Below are positions 22,034-32,358 of a stretch of DNA of 64,000 bases, in pieces. Location: the NCBI GenBank assembly GCA_021234155.1, contig JAJEKV010000149.1:62001-126000 (forward strand), written 5' to 3'. The position numbers and the translations under genes were made by a program. Position 1 is the first letter of the stretch. The number at the start of each line of letters is the position of its first letter. The DNA comes from Isoetes taiwanensis (taxonomy: Eukaryota; Streptophyta; Lycopodiopsida; Isoetales; Isoetaceae). A model generated the notes under the pieces. The model saw only the letters and a list, made by a program, of their open reading frames with translations, did not search any database and had not been told where the DNA came from.

Positions 22034-22099
22034 CATTATAATATAGATTAAATTTGCCGAATTTATTTCCTATTGCAGGAGGGTATTCTTGCAGTGGTT

Positions 22100-22131
22100 G
22101 GAACTAAGATTGTTGTATTGTATTGTATTTA
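22100..22131 (+). repeat. (TTGTA)n short tail
   Basis: Three and a half TTGTA units follow GGTTGGAACTAAGA. By analogy with the other tails in this window it may end a retroposon, but the typical GATAAA phrase is absent. Confidence 0.3.
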
Positions 22132-22360
22132 AAATCATACATTTTAAGCAGTTTGAGGAGCTTTTTTATTTTAATGTCACCTTTCTATTTTTATGTGTTT
22201 CAAATGGCTTTTATTTCAATGGTTAAAAAAGAAAGAGGCTAGCAAAATTTAGAAAAGGTACATACATTATCGGTCTGCACTTTTGCCATGGCAGATGGAC
22301 TGGAGGCTTGTGCTGCGGGATCGTGGCGACCTTCTGCATTCACAGGGAGCCGCTTTAGGT

Positions 22361-22707
22361 TACCTGGAGTTTTAGAATCGAAGGCTAGACTCTGTCACTG
22401 AAGGAAGGAAGGAAGGAAGGAAGTTACTTTTATCGTCCACGGAGACCAATCGGTCTATGGGACCCAATACAAAAACGCTAAGCAAGCGGATTCTTGCCGG
22501 ATTAAAACCCCGCCCGGAAGGGTTTTGAGGCCCGTGGCGACAATCACCCCTCCCGACAAAGCTCAGTACTAATCATATAAAATGCGTAAACATCCCAATA
22601 TATCTGATCATGCACCACCCGTAGTTAGTCGGTGCTGACTGCCGGAAGAGCCGAGGAAGCCTTACCTGGAGTTTTAGAATCAAAGGCCAGACCCTGTCAC
22701 TAAAGGA
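22361..22707 (-). mobile_element. 5'-truncated LINE insertion with 45-bp target duplication
   Basis: 45 bp starting TACCTGGAGTTTTAGAATC occur at 22361-22405 and again at 22663-22707 with four mismatches. Between them (22406-22662), read on the minus strand, is a LINE 3' end: AAAACCC..CCGGGCGGGGTTTT, GACCGATTGGTCTCCGTGG, ACGATAAAA and a (TTCC)n tail that touches the left duplicate. The same 3' end occurs at 23249-23445 and at 48610-48768. The mismatches between the duplicates suggest an old insertion. 45 bp is long for LINE target duplications. Confidence 0.75.
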
Positions 22708-23245
22708 GCCGAGCTGCTCAAAAGAGCTTCCCCACTCGTCCTCAGCTTCTGCATCAGAGCTTGGATTTGTAGCAGCGACTCTCTGCATTTTTGTAATGTT
22801 ATTTTTGTCTATTTTTTTATCTGTTTATCCTTTCAAAGTTGCACAGAAGCTTCCTTTTTCGTACATAGCTGAGCTGGAATCCTCCAAGCCCTCTTTTGTA
22901 ATTTAAAGGCCATCTATATAATTTGATTCAATGTTGTTTTATTATGTAGAGGCACAAATTAGAATTGACTATGGCCGTGCAGGTAATGACTCACTGCATG
23001 CAAGTTCTGAGATTGGGATGTTCTTATTTCCTGTTTGTGTCTTCCGGTGAGGCCAGTTTGGTCTGGAGGTTCAAATCCTCCAAGTCTTGTCCTGTTATTT
23101 TGCTGATTCTGTGGGTTTAAGGCTCCGTGGATTGAAGGCTTTAAAGAGGCCCCGATTCTATTGCCTGGTTCCTTCTATTGGATTTGTGATGGGCTTTCGG
23201 ATTTATATGATGAAATATCATGCATTTTGAACGTCCTTGCCATAT
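22708..23245. other. Non-genic stretch with tRNA T-arm-like motif
   Basis: GGAGG, TTCAAAT, CCTCC (23065-23081) has the 5-7-5 shape and B-box sequence of a tRNA T arm. An A-box-like phrase lies only about 10 bp upstream, too close for a tRNA, so a tRNA-derived SINE relic or chance is more likely. Otherwise nothing was seen. Confidence 0.3.
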
Positions 23246-23248
23246 TTA

Positions 23249-23445
23249 AGGAAGGAAGGAAGGAAGGAAGTATATTTTAACGTCCACGGAGACCAACTGG
23301 CCTATGAGACGGTTTTACAATATAGCGAAAAGTTTCCAAACACAAAAAATAAAACCACGAAACCACATACAATGTGTCTCTACCTTTGGGATGAAAAACC
23401 CCGTGTGGGAGGAAAACCCTTGTAGTAGGCGTTGAGAGGCCCTAT
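23249..23445 (-). mobile_element. 5'-truncated LINE 3' end, (TTCC)n tail
   Basis: On the minus strand: a GGGTTTTTCAT region, GTTGGTCTCCGTGGACG, TTAAAATATAC and a (TTCC)n tail (plus-strand GGAA run 23250-23269). It is related to 22406-22662 and 48610-48768. There is no coding content. Confidence 0.65.
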
Positions 23446-24340
23446 TTGAAGCTAAAATTCCTTTGTGTTGTAAAGGGACTCCGCGGCCGGTGGAGACTTG
23501 AGAATGTAGGGCGCATAAGGCGTGCCACCATTAAGTGGCTCGGCGGTTAAGTAATTGCTATCTCGAGCATGCGAGATCGGCATGGCTTCCGGATGTGTGC
23601 ATATCTTTGGCATTCTGTAGAGCATGGTGTTCATCTTCTACTATGCATGTGGCGGCCTTGCATAATCTCTCATCTTAGGGGATTCCACGCCCTCCATCCA
23701 TTACCCCAGCGGCCTGTCCTTATTGCAGCTATAGCTCTTCATTTCTTGGTGGAAATGTGTGCCTTGAATCTTTGGTGGGGGCGTGTTCAAAGCGGCGGAT
23801 TGACACTGTATTGTGGTAGTGCTCTATCTTGGGCTTTGCAAGAGTGGCGCATTCCCGGAAGAAAGCAACAAAAGCAGCGCATTCAAATGCAGCTCTGCTC
23901 TATGATATCCGACATATCCACAATGTGTTGATAGTCTATGGACCATCGTCGCGAACCATCCTACAATGCTCTTGCCATACTCTCTTTAGACGTTGCGGCC
24001 CTTGCGCCAATAATGAGCCGGGGAGGAAGGCGTTGTGCATCCATTTTCGTCAACCTTATGGAAATCACGCAAGGTGCTGCGCATAGCGAATGCTAGTCTC
24101 ATCTGGCAAAATTGGATAAAGGCACAGGTGTCCTTGGCGCCTAGAAGGCGTATGTCGGGGAAAGCCTACGCACCCTCTCTAGCTTATCCCAAGTACCCTT
24201 GCTGTCGGCCCGACCCCGGACCTCTACCCCATCTGGCGATCTTTGGTTCCACGAGTGCTCGGAACAAGTGTGCTTTGCATGCCCAATCGCAGAGATCTAT
24301 TCTGTGACAGCTATTCTGCATTGCACTATCGGAAAATGGG
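23446..24340. other. Relatively GC-rich stretch with unassigned open frames
   Basis: Open frames at 23569-23931, 23829-24086 and 24035-24307 (+) overlap in different frames and could be one decayed coding sequence, but I recognise no family in any of them or on the other strand. Confidence 0.3.
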
Positions 24341-24350
24341 TGCTTGCATT

Positions 24351-24390
24351 TTGATTGCATGTTGATTGCATGTTGATTGCATGTTGATTA
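24351..24390 (+). repeat. 11-bp tandem repeat (TTGATTGCATG)
   Basis: Three perfect copies of TTGATTGCATG and a partial fourth. Confidence 0.9.
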
Positions 24391-25156
24391 TTGATGCAAA
24401 TGTCAGAAGGTGAAAATAGGTTCTTGCCAGAAAAAGGAACACAGAAACAGACCTCAAAGCCACTAAGGTACGTGCTAGCTTGTCATTAACATGTGCAAAT
24501 ATCTCTCTTCACATGATTGGTGGACTAAGGTCTAGAATTTGCTCTCAACAACTTGAGGAATAACGAATATAAGATAAATGAATGTAATTTTCATTTTCAT
24601 TTCTAATAGTTGGCAAACGTGCATTTGAAAATCCCTACTCCAGGTAGTGCATCCAAGAAAGTTTCAATAGCACCCAAAATATATCTGTATCCGAAATTAA
24701 TATGCAAAATATACTATTAGATGCAGCATTGGCAATTTAACAAGAATTATACCAACCAATATCTAGATAACTTACAATGACCCAGCTACAGCATTTCCAA
24801 GGAAAAAGACAAGTCAATGCTCACACCAACCTCAGGACCAAGTGCTCAAGCCTCCTTAATGTTTCACCCAATTAAGACTTTAATTGTATAGAATTTTAGA
24901 GACCTACTCATCATCTTCACTTCAACGGCACTCATTTTCTCAATCAAGAAAAAGCCCCTAAGTGTAAATGTCCTCCCCAATTCTAGCAAATGAAAGAAAG
25001 AGATCTACATAGTTTATAAAATTGGGTAATTGTAAAATTTATTCAACTTATTGGGGAATTGCATAATTAAGCTTTCAAAGACTAAGTTCTTAGAGTATAT
25101 TTGGGTTGATTTTTCAAATAAACTTCACAAACACTTTCTAATGCAATAGAATTGAA
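24391..25156. other. AT-rich non-genic stretch
   Basis: No gene, repeat or transposon end was seen. Host A of Helitron B is base 25156. Confidence 0.45.
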
Positions 25157-25184
25157 CTAGTAATAGTGCCCAGCGTTGCTGGGC
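25157..25184 (-). other. Helitron B 3' terminus
   Basis: Perfect 7-bp stem with a 3-base loop (25168-25184), seven spacer bases and CTAG at 25157-25160. Insertion is between A (25156) and T (32501), as expected for the class. Confidence 0.8.
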
Positions 25185-25269
25185 CTAATTTGGGAGCCTG
25201 TATGGACGAAAACCTATTCAGCCCAGACTTCTTTTTCGTAAATCATATAATCGAAACCAAGCCCAGTGT

Positions 25270-27107
25270 TGCTGAGCTAGAAAAGGTTTTTTGTGCATTT
25301 AATTCCCTTTCCTTTTCCTTTGCTTTTTGCTCTATCGAGTGTTTTCCCTTTTTCCTCATTATCCTACGCACTTTCCTTTTTCTTTTTCCTTTTCCCCACA
25401 CGTTATCTTTTTCCCTTCTCCCCTTTCTTTTTTTAGCCCCCTTCTCCTTCCCCTTCCCTTCCCTTCCTTTTCCCTTCTTCTTAATGCCCGGTCAACACAG
25501 GTTTTTCTATAGGCTGAGAGCAGATTCAGACCATCTTTCTAGGGTTTGCAATCCAATACATTGCCATTATGTTACTTAGCCAGCCATTCTAACCTGAATG
25601 CTGAGTCTACATACAACCAACATGGATGGCTTTCCTTTTCCCTTTCCCTTTGCCTTCCCATTTCCCTTTTTCTGATAGGCTTTTTCTCTTCCCTTTTCAT
25701 CTTTTTCTTGCCCTTCCCATTTTTCCCTTCCTTTTCATTTTCTCTTTCTCTTTTCCCATGCCCTTTTTTCTTCTCTCTTCCCCACCTTTTCATGTGGCCC
25801 GTTTCTTCCTTTCCCCACCATCTTCCTCTTTATCCTGTGCTATTTTTACCATCTCTTTTTGCCATTTTCCTCTCCCCTTTTCCTCGTGCCTTTTTTCCCT
25901 TCCCTTCCCCCCTTTCCGCTTCCCTTTTCTTTTTTCCTTCCCCTTCCCTTTTTGTCCCTTCCCCACCCTTTCGCTTTTCTCCATGCCCTTTTTCCCTTTC
26001 CTTTTTCTCATTCCTTTTATTTTCACTTTCCCTTTTCCTTTTCTTATGTCTCTTTCCATTCACATTTCTCCATCTATTTTATGTGCCCCTTTTCTTTTTT
26101 TCCCATCCTCCTCCACCTTTTCCCTCTTCCACTTTTCCCTTTCCTCCCTTTCCCCCCCCTTTCCCATGCTCTTTTTCCCTTCCCTTTTTCACTTTCCTCA
26201 CCCTTTCCCTCTTCCTTTTTTTCTCTGCCCTTTTCCCCTTCCTCTCTTCCTTTTTTTCCATTCCTTGCTCTCCACCCTTTTCTTTTTCCCCTTTCCCCCC
26301 TCCCTTTTCCTCCTTTTCCCACCCTTTCCCTCTTTCCTTTTTCTCGGTGCCTTTTTATCTTCCTTTTTTCCCTCTTTTTTTTTTCCCCCCTTCCCTGTCC
26401 CTTTACTAATGCCATTTTCCCCTTTCCTTACTTTTTCTTCTTAATCTTTTTTCCTTCCTTTTTTCGATGCCCTATTTTCGCTTGTCTTTCCTCTTTCTTC
26501 ACTATTTCCCTCTTCCCCTTTATTTGCATGTCATTTCGCCTTTCCCTTGTGCCCTTTTCCTCGTGCCCTTTTTGTAGGTTCTCTTTTCCCATTCCCATCT
26601 CCCTTTTTCTAATTTTCTTTTCCTTCATCCCATGCGCTTTTTTCGTCCCCTTCTTCCCACCTGTTTCCTGTTCATCTTTTCCCCTCCCTTTTCCCACCCT
26701 TTCCCTCTTTCCCTTTTCTCGATGCCCTTTTTATCTTCCTTTTTTCCCTCTCTTTTTCTTTTCCCCTTTCGATTTCCCCTTTTCCATGCCATTTTCCCCT
26801 TCCCTTCTTCTCTTTCCTCACCTTTTCTCTATAACCTACCCTTCCTCTTTTTGATGCTCTCTTTTCGCTTCTCTAACCTACCCTTCCTCTTTTTTATCCT
26901 CTTTCTTCACCCTTTCCCTCTTTTTTTTTCCCATACCCTTTTCCCCTTCCTTTTTGCCCTTTCCAGGTTCCCTTTTCCCCCTTCCATCTCCCTTTTTTGT
27001 TTTTCCTTTCCCTTTCCGTTTTTCCATGCGCTTTGTTCGTTCCCTTCTTCCCACCCTTTCCCTTACCCTTTTTCTCCTTTTCCCACCCTTTCCTTCTTCC
27101 CCTTTTT
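25270..27107 (+). repeat. Polypyrimidine tract, decayed minisatellite
   Basis: About 1.8 kb that is almost pure C/T on the plus strand, interrupted mainly at 25490-25625. ATGCCCTTTTT-like phrases recur at irregular intervals, and a longer phrase (TCGGTGCC / TCGATGCCC, then TTTTTATCTTCC) recurs at 26345 and 26719, so it grew by tandem duplication. Long open frames of Phe/Pro/Leu/Ser here, and Lys/Gly/Glu frames on the other strand, follow from the composition and are not genes. Mirror-symmetric purine/pyrimidine DNA can form triplexes. Confidence 0.85.
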
Positions 27108-27580
27108 TGTTGAAGATGTTAACAAGCCTTGAAAATGTTGACATGTTGCAAGGAACTTGCAGTTTAGAGTTCATTAAATATCTGGTGCTAAGTTAATGGT
27201 TCTATGGTCGGCAATGTAAATCTTAACCATGGTCGGCAGTGAAAATGTAAATATTGTATAGGTTTACAGATATCCCCATGTTTCTAGCTCGGTGAACAGT
27301 AACACCGGCCAGGTGGGAACGCTAGCTTTGATCTAGCAGCCGCCTAGATAAACGAAGGGATCAGATACTGCCGGATTTCGGTGATCCCCAACAATGTAAA
27401 AGGAGAAATTTATGTTGTATAGATAGAGATCGGAATCAGGAGAGGCGATTGAAGTTTCGATATTCATATATGAATTATCTTCTTGCATTTCATATGGTTG
27501 TTAACTTTGCTTCATTTCTTTGTGTGTGACATTGTCAAGGTTATTGTCTTAGTTAAATTAAGGCCTAAGGAAATCTTACA
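27108..27580 (+). repeat. Copia-1 5' LTR
   Basis: 473 bp, begins TGTTGAAGATG and ends AAATCTTACA. It matches 31697-32175. Confidence 0.95.
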
Positions 27581-27581
27581 G

Positions 27582-27593
27582 TGGTATCAGAGC
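27582..27593 (+). promoter_or_regulatory. Copia-1 primer binding site
   Basis: TGGTATCAGAGC, complementary to the 3' end of initiator tRNA-Met, one base after the LTR, as in most plant Copia elements. Confidence 0.95.
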
Positions 27594-27603
27594 TTAGAAC
27601 ACA

Positions 27604-28580
27604 ATGTCCACACGTTTTGGTGCTACTTTGTTAAGCTCAGTAGAAGTCTTTCAGGGAGTTGGAGGCTTTCAGATTTGGAAAGAAAGAGTAAAAGAGGTCT
27701 TACAGTTTGAAGGGCTATGGTATATAATTGAGCCTGGTACTAATGTTGATGATGAAGTGAGCAGTTCAGCAATAGGAGAGACCTCGACTGCAAAATCAGG
27801 GGAGTCTGCTGCAAAATCAAAAGAGGTAAGTGTTAGCAGTGATAAAGCAGGTGATGCACTGAAAATAAGTCAAGCAAAAGCTATAATAATGTGCAAGGTT
27901 GCACCAAGTATTATGCTTAAGTTAAGAGACATGAGCCCCAGGGAAGCTTGGAAATATCTGATTAAAACATACCAGACTAAGAGCTCATCTCAGATTGATG
28001 TTTTGAAAAGGAGATCAGAAAAATGAAGTTTGATGACAAGACAGATTTAACCACAATGTTCCATAAGTTTGATTCACTTTGTGCAGACCTGGAGGTAGCT
28101 AGAGTAACAATGTCAGAGAACCATCAAATTTTGGCAATTTCCAAGATGTTTGGCAATTATAGAACTTTGGCCACACTCATAAGGACTGTTGCCAGAACCA
28201 GGGAGGAGGCATAACAGATTGCCAGGACAGAAGTAGAGCAAAAATCTGTGATGGACAATGAGAATGATGAAGAGGAAGAATCAGCAGAGGTGCTGGCTGT
28301 TAAGAAAGGGAAATCCTCTTATGAGAGGTAAGCGATTGGGCCCATGTTATGGGAAGTAGGGGAAGTTTAGGGCATTTGAAGTCCTTGCTACATGTGGAGG
28401 TGTGGGGCATTTTGCATCTAAATGTCCAAGTCCTAAGGATAGTGGCAAAGGCAGAGGTAGAGGCAAAGGGAAAAACAGTTCATTGGACTACCAATCGAGG
28501 TAGAGGCGAGGTGGTAAGGCGGCAAGCACAAATGTGGTGGGTCATAGAGTGTGAAGAAGAGGCCTCGAGGAAGAAGAGGT
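27604..28580 (+). pseudogene. Copia-1 gag, interrupted
   Basis: Starts MSTRFGATLLSSVEVF with the UBN2-type gag plan (W..WKERVKEVLQ, then MCKVAPSIMLKLRD and AWKYL..TYQ). A one-base loss near 28007 shifts the frame compared with Copia-2. A TAA at 28212-28214 is shared with Copia-2. The zinc-knuckle region (28330-28440) is scrambled by several small indels, while Copia-2 has it readable. Gag would form the particle that packages the element RNA. Confidence 0.85.
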
Positions 28581-28587
28581 AACACAT

Positions 28588-29874
28588 GTGTTTTCAAGTT
28601 CTTTACGTAAAACACAAAATTCTAAGGCATCTTTTGTTGTAGATTCGGGAGCTGAAAGAACAATCGTAGATTCTTCAGATTTGCTTGCTAAGTGTGATAA
28701 GGAGTTAAAGATAAAGAATATTCGGCTTGGAGATGGAAGAACTCAAGAAGTAAAAGCAGCAGGCATGCTGAAATTATATGATCTGCAGGGGAATCGAGTA
28801 GAAATAGAAAAGGTCCTTTGTGTACCTTCCATTGTAAAAAATCTTATTTCTGTTGGTCAATTAGTTGACTTGGACTACCAGGTCCTATTTGACAAGTGTG
28901 TTTGCAAGATTGTGAAAGATAATAAAATATGTTTTCTGGGAAAAAGAGTTGGAGATTTATTTGAGATGCATACTTCTGAAATTTGTCCAACAGTGAATAA
29001 TGTTTCAGTACCTAGCTTGAAAGTTTGGCATGAACGTCTGGGCCACACTAACATGAATAATGTGAAAGCTCTGAATAAGTTTGGATACATAAATGCAGTA
29101 AAAGAAGATCTGAAGAACTTTGTATGCAGGGGTTGTATGATTGCAAAAAGTACCCGATTACCTTTTAGTAAAGGAACAAAACGGGCTGAAGCACCTTTGG
29201 AGCTGGTGCATACAGATATTTGTGGTCCACTCAACATCAAAAGTTATTCTGGAAAAAGGTATTTCATCACCTTTATAGATGATTACACTAGAAAAGCAAA
29301 GTGTTATTGTTTGGCAAAGAAACATGAAGCTCTAAGAGCGTTTAAAGAATATCTGACAGAAATGGAACGAGAAACAGGTTTTAAAATTAAGTGCCTAAGG
29401 TCAGACAGGGGAGGTGAATACATTTCAAAGAAATTTAAATCATTTTGCATTGAAAAGGGCATTAGGAGACAATTGACCTGCAGGTATTCTCCCCGGCAGA
29501 ATGGGGTAGCAGAAAGAAAAAATCGAACATGCTTGAATGCAGTTAGGGCAATGTTGAAACATGCTGGACTCCCTAATATGCTCTGGGAGGAAGCTCTAAA
29601 AACAGCTATCTTAATACAAAATAGACTGCCAAGTGCAAGTCTAGATGGGAAAATTCCAGATTTTTTATGGACTAAGAGAATACCCACATATGAAGGTTTT
29701 AGAACCTATGGATGTGTGGCTTATGTACATATCCCAGAAGAGTTGAGAGGTAAGCTAGATGATAGGGCAGTAGCAGCCTTTCTAATTGGATATGATGAAG
29801 AATCTAAAGCATTTAGGCTCTATGATCCGGAAAAAAGGAAAATTCTAGTGAGCGAGAGGCGTTATTTTTTGTAG
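28588..29874 (+). pseudogene. Copia-1 protease-integrase segment
   Basis: 428 open codons. Aspartic protease motif VVDSGAERTIVD lies near the start. The integrase zinc region HERLGH..CRGC is followed by the catalytic core with HTDICGPL, FIDDYTR and NGVAERKN, so all three acidic residues of the DDE core appear present. The frame fails at 29872-29874, where the matching frame in Copia-2 continues. Integrase would insert the cDNA into the host chromosome. Confidence 0.9.
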
Positions 29875-29881
29875 AAGAGCG

Positions 29882-30745
29882 GTGTACAAAGACTTCAAGG
29901 ATCCGGGTCAGCAGAAAAGAGATATGACAAAAGCAGTAGTGAAGACAGAGGTGGTGAAAACAAATTATAATTCCGAGTCTGATAGTGAAGATGATGGAGA
30001 CACAGATAAAATGATGCAAGGGGATACTAAAACTAATGATCCTATTCCAGAAATTGTACAGGAAGGAAACAATGTTGTTAAGTCAAGAAAAAGGTTGTCT
30101 GAGGCAGAAAAATTAAAAAGGGAACTAGCAGATAAAGGGATTAAAATTGATGAACATGGAAGAATTTGGTGGAAAAAGCGAAGACTAGAAACTATGGAAG
30201 AAGAAGAAATGACAACTCATTTAATGACAGTTCTGGAGGGTGATGTACCTCAAGCATATGAGGAGGCTGTGAATGATAAGAACAGCAAGTTTTGGCAGAA
30301 TGCCATGAATGAGGAAATGAATGCATTCAAAAGGATAGTGAAATTATCAAGCATAAGAATTATGCTAACATTGGCAAATTCTATGAACTGGGAAGTTCAT
30401 CATATGGATGTCAGTACTGCATTTTTAAATGCAGAGCTAGAGGAGGAGATTTACATGAAACCACCTTTGGGATTTGAGGAAAGGAATGATAAAATTTGGA
30501 AATTAAAGAGGGCTGTATACGGGCTTAAACAGTCACCTCGGGCTTGGTATACTTGCATGGATAATTACTTGAAGGACCAAGGATTTATCAAGATGAATGG
30601 GGATGGAAATTTATACATGTACAGGCAGCATGATAACTTTTGTCTCATTGCACTTTATGTCGATGATTGTGTGATGTTTTCTAATAGTCTGGATTGTTTA
30701 GACGTTTGCAAAAGGCTACTCAAATCCAGATTTAAAATGATGTGA
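29882..30745 (+). pseudogene. Copia-1 reverse transcriptase segment with internal deletion
   Basis: 287 open codons. An acidic linker (SDSEDDGDTDK) is followed by the RT: AMNEEMNAFKRI joins directly to VKLSSIRIMLTLA at about 30337. In Copia elements roughly 55-60 residues, holding the WVFKIK and KARLVAKG blocks of the RT fingers, normally lie there, so the domain is missing its N-terminal part. AFLNAELEEEIYM, VYGLKQSPRAW and the catalytic LYVDDCV are kept. The frame breaks at 30745 through small indels relative to Copia-2. Confidence 0.88.
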
Positions 30746-30949
30746 CACAGGAGACTTAAAGAAGTTTTGGGGATTAAAGTAATCAGAAATCGTGATAAGA
30801 AGACCATAAACTTGAATCAGACAGATTATATACATGGAGTGCTTGATAGATTCAAAATGAGAGAATGCAATGTGGTGAGCACACCACTAGTCCCAGGTCA
30901 TAAAATCAGTAAGAGAATGTGTCCTACAACTGTTGAAGAAATATAGCAT

Positions 30950-31651
30950 ATGAAGAAAATTCCCTACAGGAGTTTGATAGGATGCTTGTTGCATTTGGCA
31001 GGAGCCACACGACCAGACATTGCGTTTGCAGTTAATCTGCTAAGCAGGTATAACAGTAACCCTGGTAGATCACATTGGATTGCTGCCAAGCGCATTTTAA
31101 GGTACTTGAAAGGTATAGCAGATCATGGCATAACATTCAAAGATAAAGGCTACAATATTGATGCATTTGCAGATGCTGATTGGGGAGGAGATGCTGACCA
31201 AAGGCATTCAACTTCTGGCTATATTGTAATGATTGGTGAAAATCCCGTGAGTTGGAAATGTAAAAAACAAAATACAGTAGCTCTGTCTAGTGCAGAGGCA
31301 GAGTATACAGCTATGACACTGGCATCAAAGGAAATCATTTGGATTAGAAGACTATTGGAGGAACTGGGAATAAAGAATCATGATCCAACTGCCCTGCGGT
31401 CAGACAGTACAAGTGGAATTGCAATGACACAAAATCCTGTGCTACATGAGAGATCAAAGCACATTGAGATGAAACAACATTTTATAAGGGAAATGGTTCA
31501 GAAAAAACTAATAACAGTAAAGCATATCCCAACTGAGAATCAGTTAGCAGATATTCTCACTAAGGCTCTTAGGGAGCCACGATTTAACATGCTAAAGGAA
31601 AGGATAAGGGTGCAGGGAATAGAAGACAGTAGCACTCTGATTCAATCTTAG
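30950..31651 (+). pseudogene. Copia-1 RNase H segment
   Basis: Begins after a TAG (30944-30946) shared with Copia-2. PYRSLIGCLLHL and TRPDIAFAVNLLSRY form the RT-RNase H connection. RNase H residues are in DAFADADWGGD, ALSSAEAEYTA and RSDSTSGI. The C-terminus has NQLADILTKAL as usual for Copia. It would degrade the RNA strand of the RNA/DNA hybrid. Confidence 0.9.
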
Positions 31652-31683
31652 AACATGATCAGAGAATATAAACACAGATATTT

Positions 31684-31696
31684 AATGAAGGGGAAG
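31684..31696 (+). promoter_or_regulatory. Copia-1 polypurine tract
   Basis: AATGAAGGGGAAG directly before the 3' LTR, the usual plus-strand primer. Confidence 0.85.
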
Positions 31697-32175
31697 TGTT
31701 GAAGATGTTAATAAGCCTTGAAAATGTTGACATGTTGCAAGGAACTTGCAGTTTAGAGTTCATTAAATATCTGGTGCTAAGTTAATGGTTCTATGGTCGG
31801 CAATGTAAATCTTAACCATGGTCGGCAGTGAAAATGTAAATATTGTATAGGTTTACAGATATCCCCATGTTTCTAGCTCGGTGAACAGTAACACCGGCCA
31901 GGTGGGAACGCTAGCTTTGATCTAGCAACCGCCTAGATAAACGAAGGGATCAGATACTGGGATTGCCGGATTTCGGTGATCCCCAACAATGTAAAAGGAG
32001 AAATTTATGTTGTATAGATAGAGATCGGAATCAGGAGAGGCGATTGAAGTTTCGATATTCACATATGAATTATCTTCTTGCATTTCATATGGTTGTTAAC
32101 TTTGCTTCATTTCTTTGTGTGTGACATTGTCAAGGTTATTGTCTTAGTTAAATTAAGGCCTAAGGAAATCTTACA
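31697..32175 (+). repeat. Copia-1 3' LTR
   Basis: 479 bp. Compared with the 5' LTR it has a 6-base insertion near 31959 and three substitutions that I can see. Confidence 0.95.
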
Positions 32176-32358
32176 TTTTTTCCGTTGCCCTTTTTCCCTT
32201 CCCTTTCTCCCTCTCTATTTCTTTTTTTTTTTTTCATTTTTCCTTCCCTTTTTCCCTTTCTTTGTCCTTTTCCTCTTCCCATTTTTCCTATGCCCTTTTT
32301 CCCTTCGCTTTTCCCTTTTACCCGTGCCTTTCCTCCCCTTTCCTTTTCTTTTTCTCTT
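32176..32358 (+). repeat. Polypyrimidine tract, right part
   Basis: Continuation of the 25270-27107 tract on the far side of the Copia insertion. It was one tract before the insertion. Confidence 0.85.

Larger units (their letters stand above)
13085..22047 (-). mobile_element. Candidate large Helitron A
   Basis: Seen on the minus strand: the 3' end at 13085 is a hairpin (GCCCAGC, loop AAC, GCCGAGC) followed by ATTGTTA and CTAG, with T beyond, as in plant Helitrons. The 5' end is at 22047: TCTATATTATAATG, preceded by A. The 5' end is readable only after removing a nested hAT element (21422-22033). Both ends match the family of Helitron B (25157-32500). Known: Helitrons insert between A and T, start TC, end hairpin plus CTRR and often carry gene fragments. 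No Rep/helicase coding was found. Pairing these two ends across 8.9 kb is inference; each end could belong to a separate truncated copy. Confidence 0.5.
27108..32175 (+). mobile_element. Copia-1: full-length Ty1/Copia retrotransposon, defective
   Basis: LTRs 27108-27580 and 31697-32175 (TG..CA) are flanked by TTTTT on both sides (27103-27107 and 32176-32180). A tRNA-iMet-type primer site and a polypurine tract sit just inside. Gene order gag-protease-integrase-RT-RNase H is that of Copia. The LTRs differ by three substitutions and one 6-bp indel that I can count, so the insertion is young. The body carries frame breaks plus two stops and an RT deletion also found in Copia-2. It inserted into the T-rich tract of Helitron B. 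Confidence 0.95.

Noticed and set aside
23040-23090. Possible tRNA gene
   Set aside because: Only the T arm is convincing. The A-box-like phrase is too close, and there is no acceptor stem or anticodon arm.
25327-27196. Very long open frames (up to 331 codons) in all plus frames and Lys/Gly/Glu frames on the minus strand
   Set aside because: They arise because the DNA is almost pure pyrimidine and has few A or G bases to form stop codons. Several overlap in different frames, and the products are low-complexity Phe/Pro/Leu/Ser.
27483-27710. Open frame spanning the Copia-1 LTR/primer-site border (and 32078-32434, 53872-54228)
   Set aside because: LTR-derived frame that reads into flanking sequence; not a gene.
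28875-29687. Minus-strand frames opposite Copia-1 and Copia-2 pol (also 50655-51467)
   Set aside because: Exact antisense shadows of the polyprotein, duplicated only because the sense strand is.
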